Shown here: positions 1 to 8,944 of the stretch, in pieces | How positions within the stretch are numbered: the first letter of the stretch is position 1 | Layout: every line of letters begins with the position of its first letter | Origin: Pedobacter miscanthi | GTDB taxonomy: Bacteria > Bacteroidota > Bacteroidia > Sphingobacteriales > Sphingobacteriaceae | Length of the DNA: 64,000 bases | Reading direction: 5' to 3' | Assembly: GCF_003315595.1 (NCBI RefSeq) | Contig: NZ_QNQU01000018.1 | Coordinates: 49,359 to 113,358, forward strand | Translations under genes and position numbers: made by a program | The notes under the pieces: generated by a model | Database searches by the model: none | Told to the model about the DNA's origin: nothing | Seen by the model: the letters and a program-made list of their open reading frames with translations, nothing else

Positions 1-717
1 ACTTAAATAAGCGTGAGCACTGCCTTTTGCCCCACTTCTATCCGGTAATTTTCCGCCATCGTTAAGGTAAGTAGTCAATACTTCGAACTGTACATCTAAA
101 ATGGATTCGAGCAAACTCACTTCAACCAGAACACTTTTACCGGTTTTTGCCCTTTTGATCAGCGCTGCCATAATTCCCTGTGCCAGATGGTTGCCACACA
201 TGATATCAGAAACAGAAAGTCCGAAGGGTACCGGCCCGTCTACATCCACCCCTGATAAAAATGTTAATCCGGAAACGGATTGCACCAGTAAATCCTGTCC
301 TGGTTTGTTTTTCCATGGTCCATCATTTCCATAGCCGGTAACCACACCGTAAACAATTTTAGGATTGATTTTTTGAACATTCCCATAATCCAAGCCGATT
401 TTTTCCATCACACCCGGACGGAAATTATGCGTCATTACATCGGCCCTGCTGATTAGCTTTTTAAGCCTTTCTAAATCTTCCGGATTTTTTAAATCGGCCG
501 TGTAACTTTCTTTATTGCGGTTGATGGTATGAAAAAGCAAACTGTCTTCATCCACAAAAAGATTTTTTATGGATAAAGCCCTGCAGGCGTCACCTGTTTT
601 CGGCCGCTCGATCTTGATCACACGGGCACCTAAATCAGCCAGTTTTAAACCTGCTGATGGTCCGGCCAGAAACTGGCAAAACTCTAAAACCAAAAGTCCT
701 TCTAGCGGTCTGTTCAT
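1..717 (-). CDS. CaiB/BaiF-type CoA-transferase, partial
   Basis: I translated this gene directly. It starts with MNRPLEGLLVLEFCQFLAGP and stays open for 239 codons to the left edge, so the C-terminal part lies outside the window. The N-terminus matches class III CoA-transferases, which move CoA between carboxylic acids: a Rossmann-like opening, then ADLGARVIKIERP, then HNFRPGVMEKIGLDY. The motif GQDLLVQSVSG at about residues 143-153 carries the Asp expected to form the acyl-enzyme anhydride. The ATG overlaps the stop of the upstream solute-binding-like gene by 4 bp (ATGA), so the two are probably translationally coupled. Substrate is unknown. Its place at the end of a rhamnosidase operon suggests activation of a sugar-derived or plant acid, which is inference. 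There is no signal peptide, so it is cytoplasmic. Confidence 0.85.
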   Translation of the reverse strand, partial: MNRPLEGLLVLEFCQFLAGPSAGLKLADLGARVIKIERPKTGDACRALSIKNLFVDEDSLLFHTINRNKESYTADLKNPEDLERLKKLISRADVMTHNFRPGVMEKIGLDYGNVQKINPKIVYGVVTGYGNDGPWKNKPGQDLLVQSVSGLTFLSGVDVDGPVPFGLSVSDIMCGNHLAQGIMAALIKRAKTGKSVLVEVSLLESILDVQFEVLTTYLNDGGKLPDRSGAKGSAHAYLS

Positions 718-1874
718 GATAACACAAAACTTTTAGATTTCTGATACAATCTGTTCATGGCTGATAAAACCTGGATTTCATCACCTCCGTTTATTAAATA
801 ATCGCGGACAACATCGCCGGCATGATCCTGAAAATACATGGAACCATGGTAACGCGGACGGAGAAATGCCCTTTGTAAAGCCGGCAAGGTATTTTGAAAG
901 TAATTCTGGCTCTGGCGGTTTACTTCTTCATTTTTCCACGCAGCCAAATGTCCCGGCTGACCACCACTTTCAAAGAATAAAGTAGACTGACAAGCGGGTG
1001 AACCTACAAATTTTACATATTCAGCAGCGGTTTCAATTGCTTCACATTTAGAGGAGATGGCCAAGCCGGTTCCGCCCAAAGTGCTTCTTAAATTCGTATT
1101 TCCATCTAAGGAAATCATATCGTGAAAATGCAAAGTTTTGCGTGCATAGCCATTTCTCGAATAATTGGCATAACCATAGGCAAAAGGACAATAGGCAATT
1201 TCATCGCTTAAAGTCATGGCTTCATAAACCTGAATCGGATTTCTATTGAAATTTGCTTTATCTATTTTCGAGGCCAGTTCGCGGTACATTTTCAAAACTT
1301 TAATACCGGTTTTAACCGAAACCACTTCCTCATCATTTTGGCAGGGATCTTCGCGCAAAGAGCAGCAAAGGGTATAAAAATTCATTAACACATCAATCGG
1401 GATGCCCGCAAAAGCCACTAAGCCTTTATCTGCGAGTGCCAGTAAATCATCAAATGATTGAGGCAATTTCAATCCTTTTTCTGCCAGTAAATCCGGCCTC
1501 GATGCTGCTACCGGTGTTGCTGCGTCAATGGGTAAAGCCCATAAATGCTGGTCATAAAAATAACTTTCGTAAGATTGGCCTACAGAGTTTTCTTCCTGGT
1601 CTTTCAGGTATTCCTGGGGTAAATACAAATCCAGAGGAACGATCGATTTTGTTTTTGCGGCGAAACCTGCCCAGGGGTGATCAATAACCAGCAAATCAAA
1701 CCTTTCGGCCAGTTCCTGAATGGAAAAATCGGCAAATTGCTGCAAACTTCTTTTCTCCCAGGTGATGTGCACATTTGGATGCAGTTCGGAAAACCGTTGT
1801 GCTGTTGCCACCATCGGCAAAAGTCCGCGGCTGTGGTTCCAGGTTATTCCTTTTAAATTAATCGTCTTTTCCAC
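714..1874 (-). CDS. Solute-binding-protein-like protein lacking a signal peptide
   Basis: This 386-residue protein resembles the substrate-binding proteins of carbohydrate ABC importers (family 1 type). It opens with a short beta strand, then an AQRFSELHPNVHITWE segment, a FDLLVIDHPW strand, and later LGGTGLAISSKCEAIETAAEYVKFV, typical of the second lobe. Unlike true binding proteins it begins MEKTINLKGITWNHSRG, with no signal peptide or lipobox, and no ABC permease or ATPase gene is visible. It follows the GH2 gene by about 35 bp and overlaps the CoA-transferase start by 4 bp. A cytoplasmic sensor or chaperone-like role with the CoA-transferase is possible; real transport is unlikely as encoded. 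The family assignment rests on sequence pattern only, and the function is unknown. Confidence 0.65.
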   Translation of the reverse strand: MEKTINLKGITWNHSRGLLPMVATAQRFSELHPNVHITWEKRSLQQFADFSIQELAERFDLLVIDHPWAGFAAKTKSIVPLDLYLPQEYLKDQEENSVGQSYESYFYDQHLWALPIDAATPVAASRPDLLAEKGLKLPQSFDDLLALADKGLVAFAGIPIDVLMNFYTLCCSLREDPCQNDEEVVSVKTGIKVLKMYRELASKIDKANFNRNPIQVYEAMTLSDEIAYCPFAYGYANYSRNGYARKTLHFHDMISLDGNTNLRSTLGGTGLAISSKCEAIETAAEYVKFVGSPACQSTLFFESGGQPGHLAAWKNEEVNRQSQNYFQNTLPALQRAFLRPRYHGSMYFQDHAGDVVRDYLINGGDEIQVLSAMNRLYQKSKSFVLS

Positions 1875-1909
1875 TTAATCTTATTTTAATATTTTTTAGT
1901 GAACTTTCA

Positions 1910-4900
1910 CTAAAATTTAATTCGTTTTACTTTACTGTGAAGCGCTTCTTTATTACCCTCAAAAGGCATTATATAAAAGCTGTAATTATAATTTTTTGCT
2001 GGTACCTGGTATTGCGGCAATGGCGCAGCAACATCACTCCAACTGTCGTTTCCACCAACACCCATTTGTATTAAATCAATATTTATGGTTAAATAGCCGG
2101 CATCTTTTAACTTGTTGGTGTGTTTTGCAGCCTGAACATTCTCATCGGTGTAAGGACTGGCGCTCATGCTTAATAAACTGTCGGCTACGATTAGCAGGCC
2201 CTGTTTTTTGGATTGATCCGAAAAGTACATCCAGCGCACATCGGTACGGTTTCCATTTTCCTGCGGAACGGCGTAATGCTCCATAAAATCGTTTACCGGT
2301 TCGGCATAAACGGCAGCATCTGAAGCATAATTTTTATCAATATAATTTTCCATCGGGCCTTTGCCATACCATGAAATGTTATCGTAATTACGGGCAATTC
2401 CTGTTTGCATACCCACTTTTGGAATATTCGGTAAACCGGGTTTAACTTTCAGCACGTATTTTACCTCTATAGTGCCTGAAGAAGTAATTAAATAGCTGAT
2501 TTGAACGGTTGCGCTATCATTTATCAGGCTATAATTCGAAGTATGTACGAGGCCTGAACCCGCCATGTTATTAAACTTACCCGCATTTGATCCTGTGTAT
2601 TTGAGATCATTGGCATACCATTGCTTTAATTTTTTATTCGATTTCCAGCCGCGTTTATCATTGTCGGTTAAAGGACGCGTAAAATGTGGCAGTAAGGGTG
2701 CAAAAATCTGTTCCTTACCTTTCCATTTATAAGAAATCAAAGCGCCATTCTTTTTGCTGATATAGATCTCGAAATTTTGACCTGAATAGATATCCATATC
2801 AGCATTTCCGGTGTATTTTGGCGGCGTAATTTTATCGGTCAGCCTGGATTCGGCTAAACCTGTTAACGCAAACTGATTTGAAGCTACTTCGAAACCTTTT
2901 TTGGCCCATGCTTCGTCCTGGCGTAAAGTAAAATGGATATCAGCTAAATATTCTGATCCTGCATCCATTTTTGGCAGATATTTCGAAATGTTAAGCAAAG
3001 TATCTTTTCCGGCAGCAAGATTAACGGCAGGCAGAATTTTCTGGCTCAGGACCACTCCGTGTTTGCGTACAAATAACGTGGCAGTATAAGCGTTCAGATT
3101 TTTAACCGCATGGCGATTGCTGATTTTTAAAATCCTTTTCGCCTGGTCGGCCCATTCGGTTTGTGCGCCCTGATAAACACGTTTACATTCGTACATCGCC
3201 CCTTTGGGTTTCCCGTCAGAATTAACCACGCCTTTAATAGTGAAATTATCGAAATACTTTTCGCCGAAATCGCCGCCATAGGCATAGAATTTGTTATCCG
3301 CACTGTCGGTTTGCAGAATGCCCTGATCTTTAAATTCCCAGATGGCGCCTCCGATTATACGTGGCGTAGTACGGAAAACATCCCAAAAATCTTTCATGTT
3401 TCCTACAGAATTTCCCATCGCGTGGGCATATTCTACAAAGAAAATCGGACGGTTATCGCCATTTTTTTGTTCTGCCAGCATTTTTGGGGTATAAATGCCA
3501 GGGTACATCCGGCTTACCATATCCACATAAGGCTGATCTTGAGGGTTTTGCAGGCGATGCGAATGATCGTTCGGTTTTAAATAAGCCGGATTGCCTGGGT
3601 CGATGTAACCATCCAACCGCGGATTTCCCATGGCAGGTTCGTAGTGAACAGGCCTGGTGATGTCAAAATCATGGATCCACGCTGCCATAGCTGCATGGTT
3701 AGGGCCATTACCCGATTCATTGCCCAAACTCCAGATAATGATGCTCGGATGGTTTTTATCGCGCATTACCATACGGCTGCTACGCTCTAAATAAGCCGAA
3801 GTCCAGGTTGGGTCGTTACTTAATTTACCACCGAGGCCGTGGGTTTCCAGATTAGCTTCATCAATGACCAGGATGCCGTATTCGTCGCATAGATCGTATA
3901 AATACGGATCCATTGGATAATGGCTGGTGCGGATACAGTTAAAGTTGAACCGTTTTATCGTCTGCACATCCTGCAGAATATCTTCGCGACTTAAGGCTTT
4001 GCCTTTTGTTGGGTGATGATCGGGACGGTTGATTCCATAGAGATAAGTTTCTTTGCCATTAATCAACAGTTTACCATTCGTTTTAGAAAATTCGATACTC
4101 CTGAAACCAACTTTACAACTTTTAACCTCGAGCACTTTACCTAAGCTATCTTCTAAAGAAAGGGTTAGTGTGTATAGATTAGGTACTTCATCACTCCATT
4201 TTGCCGGATTCTTTATCTTACTTTCCAGCAGCCCAAATTTCACGTTATCCAGGCGGGGCCATATTTCATTGATGATGCTTTCTGCACTTCTTTCTAACGG
4301 CTGGTCCAAAACGGCTTTACCATTTTGATCAAAAAGCAATGCTATTACCTTATAGCCTTTTACTTCTTTACCTGTAAGGTTTTCAATCCGCGGACGAATG
4401 CTTAAAGTAGCATCTTTATAATCTTTATCGAGTTTGGTTTGAACAAAGAAATCGGCAATCCGCAATTTAGGTTCGGCCAGGAGCATTACTTCGCGATGGA
4501 TGCCGCTTAAACGCCAGTGATCCTGATCTTCGAGGAAACTGCCATCTGTCCAACGCATTACCTGAACCGATAAAATGTTTTCTCCAGCCTGAAGATAAGG
4601 TGTAATATTAAATTCAGATGAAAGAAAACTATCTTCGGCATAACCCAGGAATTTCCCGTTTACCCAAACTTTATAACCTGAACTTACCCCTCCAAAATGC
4701 AGGGTGATATTCATATCTTTCCAGTTTGCAGGAATAGTAAAAGTGCGCTGGTAACTGCCAACGCCATTATAATCCATTGGTGGATTCGGCGGATTTACAG
4801 GACGGAAAGGATAAACAGCACTTTTATAAATGGGTTTATCGTAACCTTTCATTTCCCAGTTGGAAGGAACTTCGATTTTTTTCCAGCCGCTTACGCGCGA

Positions 4901-5263
4901 TTTATAGAAGTTTTGCGGTGCATCAGCAGGTTTAAGGGCGAAAGAGAAATCCCAATCACCATTTAAAGAAATCATTCGGCTTGATTGTTCACGAATGCCT
5001 TTTTTTGCAGCTTCAATATTTTCGAAAGAGTAAGCTGTTGCACGTGATGCATCACGGTTTATACCACTTACAGATTGATCTTCCCATGGCTCCCTGCTGT
5101 AAATTTGCGGAGCTTTTTGGACAGCTGTAGGTGTTTTGTCGACAAGCTGGGCATTGGCAATTAAAATTTGACCACAAAGGCTCAAAAAACACAAAGCAAT
5201 TGCTTTAGTCCAAAAGCTTGATCTTGGTATCTGAGTGGTTAAAAATTGATATATCTTCATCAT
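1910..5263 (-). CDS. GH2 beta-galactosidase (LacZ-like), secreted
   Basis: An 1117-residue glycoside hydrolase family 2 enzyme of full LacZ-like length. A Sec signal peptide covers about residues 1-38 (ending IANAQ). The sugar-binding jelly roll spans roughly 95-265, the immunoglobulin-like domain 270-390 and the TIM barrel 395-690, and a C-terminal beta-galactosidase small-chain domain runs from about 830 to the end. The acid/base is Glu516 in IIIWSLGNESGNG and the nucleophile is Glu611 in IFFVEYAHAMGNS. The strand FNCIRTSHYPMDPYLYDLCDEYG precedes the acid/base. It overlaps the upstream GH2 stop by 4 bp and is followed 35 bp later by the solute-binding-like gene. Beta-galactosidase is the usual activity for this architecture. 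In a pectin context the substrate could be galactan side chains, which is inference. Confidence 0.93.
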   Translation of the reverse strand: MMKIYQFLTTQIPRSSFWTKAIALCFLSLCGQILIANAQLVDKTPTAVQKAPQIYSREPWEDQSVSGINRDASRATAYSFENIEAAKKGIREQSSRMISLNGDWDFSFALKPADAPQNFYKSRVSGWKKIEVPSNWEMKGYDKPIYKSAVYPFRPVNPPNPPMDYNGVGSYQRTFTIPANWKDMNITLHFGGVSSGYKVWVNGKFLGYAEDSFLSSEFNITPYLQAGENILSVQVMRWTDGSFLEDQDHWRLSGIHREVMLLAEPKLRIADFFVQTKLDKDYKDATLSIRPRIENLTGKEVKGYKVIALLFDQNGKAVLDQPLERSAESIINEIWPRLDNVKFGLLESKIKNPAKWSDEVPNLYTLTLSLEDSLGKVLEVKSCKVGFRSIEFSKTNGKLLINGKETYLYGINRPDHHPTKGKALSREDILQDVQTIKRFNFNCIRTSHYPMDPYLYDLCDEYGILVIDEANLETHGLGGKLSNDPTWTSAYLERSSRMVMRDKNHPSIIIWSLGNESGNGPNHAAMAAWIHDFDITRPVHYEPAMGNPRLDGYIDPGNPAYLKPNDHSHRLQNPQDQPYVDMVSRMYPGIYTPKMLAEQKNGDNRPIFFVEYAHAMGNSVGNMKDFWDVFRTTPRIIGGAIWEFKDQGILQTDSADNKFYAYGGDFGEKYFDNFTIKGVVNSDGKPKGAMYECKRVYQGAQTEWADQAKRILKISNRHAVKNLNAYTATLFVRKHGVVLSQKILPAVNLAAGKDTLLNISKYLPKMDAGSEYLADIHFTLRQDEAWAKKGFEVASNQFALTGLAESRLTDKITPPKYTGNADMDIYSGQNFEIYISKKNGALISYKWKGKEQIFAPLLPHFTRPLTDNDKRGWKSNKKLKQWYANDLKYTGSNAGKFNNMAGSGLVHTSNYSLINDSATVQISYLITSSGTIEVKYVLKVKPGLPNIPKVGMQTGIARNYDNISWYGKGPMENYIDKNYASDAAVYAEPVNDFMEHYAVPQENGNRTDVRWMYFSDQSKKQGLLIVADSLLSMSASPYTDENVQAAKHTNKLKDAGYLTINIDLIQMGVGGNDSWSDVAAPLPQYQVPAKNYNYSFYIMPFEGNKEALHSKVKRIKF

Positions 5264-7830
5264 TTTGTAGTATGAATTAAAATTGAAGATGAAGACAAAC
5301 CTGCTGAGGCTGCCGTTAATTTAATGGTTCCGGTTTTTTCGGTGGATTGGAGAATGGCCAGGCACAAACCATGAAATGTTTTACGGTAATTTGCTTTAAA
5401 AGGCTCTAAACTGGCCTGAAATCCATTATCAACACCTGCAATAAAACCATTGCCTTCCACTTTAAAATTAACCAGGTTATCAGCATTGGGAACAACATTT
5501 CCTGCGGCATCTAAAATACGGACGGTGATAAAAGACAAATCCTTTCCATCAGCTTTAATATTTTTCCTATCGGCAACCAACTCAATTTTAGCAGGTGCGC
5601 CGGCTGTTTTTACCTCGCGGACCAATACCTCTTTGCCATTTTTACGCGATACCGCTTTTAAAGTTCCAGCCTCGAAATTTACATGCCAAAGCACATGCAG
5701 ATCATCACCTTGTTTAGACTTTTTACCCAGCGATTTTCCATTCAGGTACAATTCTACTTCATCGGCACTATTGTAATAAGCCCAAATTTCAACTGATTTG
5801 CCTTTTTCCCAGTTCCAGTGTGGTAAAATATGCAATACAGGTTTGTTGGTCCACTCACTTTGGTACATGTAATAGGAATCTTTAGGAAAACCCGCTAAAT
5901 CGACAATACCGAAATAAGAACTCCGGGCCGGCCATGGATAAGGTAAAGGTTCGCCGAGGTAATCAAAACCTGTCCATACGTACAAACCTGATACATGATC
6001 GTATTTTTTTGCCTCCTTCCAGGTTTCCTCATGGGTAGAGCCCCAATAGGCAGAAACATTATCATAAGCAGATGCCGACCACGCTTTATTGCCTTCGGTA
6101 AATTTGGTTTTACCATCTTTAGGCCAGCGGCGAATGGTATCTGCAGTATCATAAAATCCCCTGGTTTCGAGTGCAGAAGTAGTTTCAGTAGCCAAAAACT
6201 TAACCCCGGGATAATTCGCAGGAAAATCTTTATAAAGTTTGTGGTTATAGTTTAAGCCGTAAATATCAAGCGCATTGGCCTGGTAAATGAAGTTTTTTTC
6301 AGCTTTTGTTTCGGTTAGTGCCGAAATCACCGGACGGGTATTATCCAGATTTTTAACGATTGCTACCAACTCTTTGGTAAGCGCAATGCCCGTGCTGTCA
6401 AACTGTTCGCGGATTTCGTTACCGATGCTCCAGAGGATAATGGATGGGTGGTTACGATCGCGTGTAATCATATCTTCCAGGTCTCTTTTATGCCAGTCTG
6501 GAAAATTCAGGTGATAATCATTTTTGGTTTTCTTTTTCGCCCACATGTCAAAAGCCTCATCCATTACCAGAAAACCCATTTTATCGCATAAATCCAAAAA
6601 CTCAGGTGCCGGCGGATTATGCGCGGTACGGATGGCATTTACACCCATTTTCTTCATGATTTCGAGCTGGCGCTCCATGGCCCGTACATTTACAGCAGCA
6701 CCCAATGCACCTAAGTCATGGTGCAGACACACACCGAGAATTTTCATCGGTTTTCCGTTTAAAGAAAAACCTTTCAGCGCATCAAAATTGAATCTCCGGA
6801 TGCCAAAAGTGGTACTTTGTGCATCTATAATTTTATTTTCGGAATCAGTAATTTTAACCAGCAATGTGTATAAATAAGGCCTGTCTACCGACCATATTTC
6901 GGGTTTGTTGATCAGCAGATTTGATACATTTTTTCCGATATTATCTTCGATTAAATCTACTGGGATAACATAATTTGCTACCTGTGTACCACCTTGATTT
7001 AGAACTGAAAACTCGATTTTGTATTTTTTAGTTTTATCTATGGATTTATTTACAAAATTAACCTGGGGTGCTACAAAACCTACTGTTTGACCTGGCTGTA
7101 AATTTCCGCCATCTGTCGATTCGCCGAAATCGCCACTTACAAAACCCGCTTTAACAAAAATGCCATGTTCTTGTATAGCAACTTTTGCTGTTGAGGTTAA
7201 CCATACATTTCTATAAATACCCGAGCCGGAATACCAGCGCGAATCGGGTTGAGCAGAATTATCAACTTTAACGGCAATAACGTTTTTCTCAGGTTTTAAA
7301 AATTTACTGATTTCGTAAGAAAATGAGCTATAGCCATAAGGTCTTTTGCCTAAATATTGTCCGTTTACCCAAACCTCGCTATTTTTATATACGCCATCGA
7401 ATTCGATGGTGATTAACCGATCTTTAAAATTGGCGGGGGCGGTAAATTCTTTTCTGTACCAGCCAATTCCGGTAGGTAAACCACCGCCTTCAGGTTTTGC
7501 AGGGTTTTTCTCGTCAAAATTTCCCTCGATGCTCCAATCATGCGGTAACGTAAGTTTTCTCCATTTCGAATCATTGTATGATGGAAATTTAGCTGCAGAA
7601 TTATCGCCAAGGAGGAATTTCCAGTCTTTATTGAAACTTACTCGGGTGCGAGGTTCCGGAGTGGCCGTCATTGCGAGGCAAGAAGCAATCTTACTACCAT
7701 GGGTCAGCCGTTCTTTTGCATTAGGATTGATTTCCCGAAGTTTCGAGAAAAGTTTCGCCTCGCAACAACGAGGTGCCCACAAGCCCAAAATCAAAAAAAG
7801 TACAACTTTAAAATTCCTAAGCCTCTTCAT
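5260..7830 (-). CDS. GH2 glycoside hydrolase with a repeat-derived N-terminal insertion
   Basis: An 856-residue GH2 enzyme. After a hydrophobic signal segment (about 1-25) come the jelly roll (65-215), the immunoglobulin-like domain, the TIM barrel with acid/base Glu472 (IILWSIGNEI) and nucleophile Glu549 (FLATETTS), then a DUF4982-like beta domain and a Big_1-like domain near the C-terminus (KIELVADRKNIKADGKDLSF). It could act on beta-galactosides, beta-glucuronides or alpha-L-arabinopyranosides; the family alone does not decide. Residues about 26-55, between the signal peptide and the first domain, are encoded by an interspersed repeat (positions 7666-7703 and flanks) and include HGSKIASCLAMTA. 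This looks like an in-frame repeat insertion into a linker. It starts 1 bp after the upstream glycosidase stop and overlaps the downstream GH2 by 4 bp. Confidence 0.92.
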   Translation of the reverse strand: MKRLRNFKVVLFLILGLWAPRCCEAKLFSKLREINPNAKERLTHGSKIASCLAMTATPEPRTRVSFNKDWKFLLGDNSAAKFPSYNDSKWRKLTLPHDWSIEGNFDEKNPAKPEGGGLPTGIGWYRKEFTAPANFKDRLITIEFDGVYKNSEVWVNGQYLGKRPYGYSSFSYEISKFLKPEKNVIAVKVDNSAQPDSRWYSGSGIYRNVWLTSTAKVAIQEHGIFVKAGFVSGDFGESTDGGNLQPGQTVGFVAPQVNFVNKSIDKTKKYKIEFSVLNQGGTQVANYVIPVDLIEDNIGKNVSNLLINKPEIWSVDRPYLYTLLVKITDSENKIIDAQSTTFGIRRFNFDALKGFSLNGKPMKILGVCLHHDLGALGAAVNVRAMERQLEIMKKMGVNAIRTAHNPPAPEFLDLCDKMGFLVMDEAFDMWAKKKTKNDYHLNFPDWHKRDLEDMITRDRNHPSIILWSIGNEIREQFDSTGIALTKELVAIVKNLDNTRPVISALTETKAEKNFIYQANALDIYGLNYNHKLYKDFPANYPGVKFLATETTSALETRGFYDTADTIRRWPKDGKTKFTEGNKAWSASAYDNVSAYWGSTHEETWKEAKKYDHVSGLYVWTGFDYLGEPLPYPWPARSSYFGIVDLAGFPKDSYYMYQSEWTNKPVLHILPHWNWEKGKSVEIWAYYNSADEVELYLNGKSLGKKSKQGDDLHVLWHVNFEAGTLKAVSRKNGKEVLVREVKTAGAPAKIELVADRKNIKADGKDLSFITVRILDAAGNVVPNADNLVNFKVEGNGFIAGVDNGFQASLEPFKANYRKTFHGLCLAILQSTEKTGTIKLTAASAGLSSSSILIHTTK

Positions 7831-7831
7831 G

Positions 7832-8944
7832 TTATTTCTCAGTTTCCCTTACAAAATCTACTTTACTTTTACCTAAATCTTTCGAAGTTGCAACTGCAAT
7901 TCCGCGTTGATCCTGTTTATTTACGGCGCAATAGAAATGGTAAACCACGCCTTTATACTTTAATACGAAAGATTTATGCGCGTATAGCTCATCGTATTTT
8001 TCTGAGGATTCAACAAGGTTATCGCCCGTCCAGTCGGTCCAGTTCAAGAGATCTTTTGATACCGCAAAACGGTTAAAAGATCCTTTTCTATCCTGCCAAA
8101 AAGCCCCAAAGTAAAACATTACATAATTTTCGCCAATCTGCTGTATTACAGCATCTCCTGTAATACCAACCGGATGATGAACCACCGGATTTTTATTAAA
8201 GCGCTGCCAATGAACCATATCATCCGAAACTGCCATCCCGATCCGTTCATACCAGCGTGTTTTTTTATTGTTCGCCAGCGAATCGCCCACAGCGTTATAG
8301 TACATTACAAAGCGATGTCCTGTTAATTTTTTCTGGTCTTCGATCACCGTGCTTTTAAAAAGTTTATTGCGGTTTTCCCACCAGCGTACATTTTTATCTG
8401 ATGAGCTTAAAACAGGTTTTTCTAAGCGGCTCCATTCCTGCACAATGGATGGATCTTTTGTTGTGTAAGCCATTCCGATAGATAAAGGCTCCACTTCGTA
8501 ACCTTTCTCTTTTCCACCAAAATACGACATCCAATATTTGCCATCAAACTGATTTACCCCATAACTTCCACCCCATTTGATGTCGGTTAAGGCATTATAA
8601 CCTGCTTTTTGATTGTCATCCCAGTTACCGGCATCAGCAAACGACATCAGTTTGCCCTGGTTTTCCCAATGCAGCAAATCTTTACTTTTTGCCAGCCAGG
8701 TTTCGTAACCACGACCGCTAAAAATGAGATAAGTCATGTACCAATCCTTTCCTTTTCTGAAAACTGTGGGACAATCCATTTTATGGTCTTTATCTCCAGG
8801 AACCATTACCAGACCGTATTTGTAAGGTGTTTTTACTTCCTGATAGATTTTTTCCATCTCTGCAGCAGAAACGGCTTGATTACTTTGAGCGTTTGATTTA
8901 ACAGCCCAAATAAAAAGAAGGATCAAAATGCTTATCTTTCTCAT
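7832..8944 (-). CDS. Secreted five-bladed beta-propeller glycosidase (GH43/GH117-like)
   Basis: A 370-residue protein with a clear signal peptide (MRKISILILLFIWAVKSNAQ). The rest is a run of short propeller blades with the WYMTYLIFSGRGYETWLAKSKDLLHW pattern typical of GH43, GH117 and GH130-type enzymes. Candidate catalytic acids are the Asp in MDCPTVFRKGKDW (about residue 58), the Asp in GITGDAVIQQ and Glu residues in later blades. The exact family cannot be fixed by eye. It overlaps the GH78 gene upstream by 4 bp (ATGA) and sits 1 bp before the GH2 gene, so it is part of one operon. The likely role is removing an arabinose-, galactose- or anhydrosugar-type terminal unit together with the rhamnosidase; that is inference from context. 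Confidence 0.75.
   Translation of the reverse strand: MRKISILILLFIWAVKSNAQSNQAVSAAEMEKIYQEVKTPYKYGLVMVPGDKDHKMDCPTVFRKGKDWYMTYLIFSGRGYETWLAKSKDLLHWENQGKLMSFADAGNWDDNQKAGYNALTDIKWGGSYGVNQFDGKYWMSYFGGKEKGYEVEPLSIGMAYTTKDPSIVQEWSRLEKPVLSSSDKNVRWWENRNKLFKSTVIEDQKKLTGHRFVMYYNAVGDSLANNKKTRWYERIGMAVSDDMVHWQRFNKNPVVHHPVGITGDAVIQQIGENYVMFYFGAFWQDRKGSFNRFAVSKDLLNWTDWTGDNLVESSEKYDELYAHKSFVLKYKGVVYHFYCAVNKQDQRGIAVATSKDLGKSKVDFVRETEK

Noticed and set aside
101..334. Plus-strand frame over the CoA-transferase gene
   Set aside because: It is antisense to a well-supported coding region with class III CoA-transferase motifs and has no features of its own.
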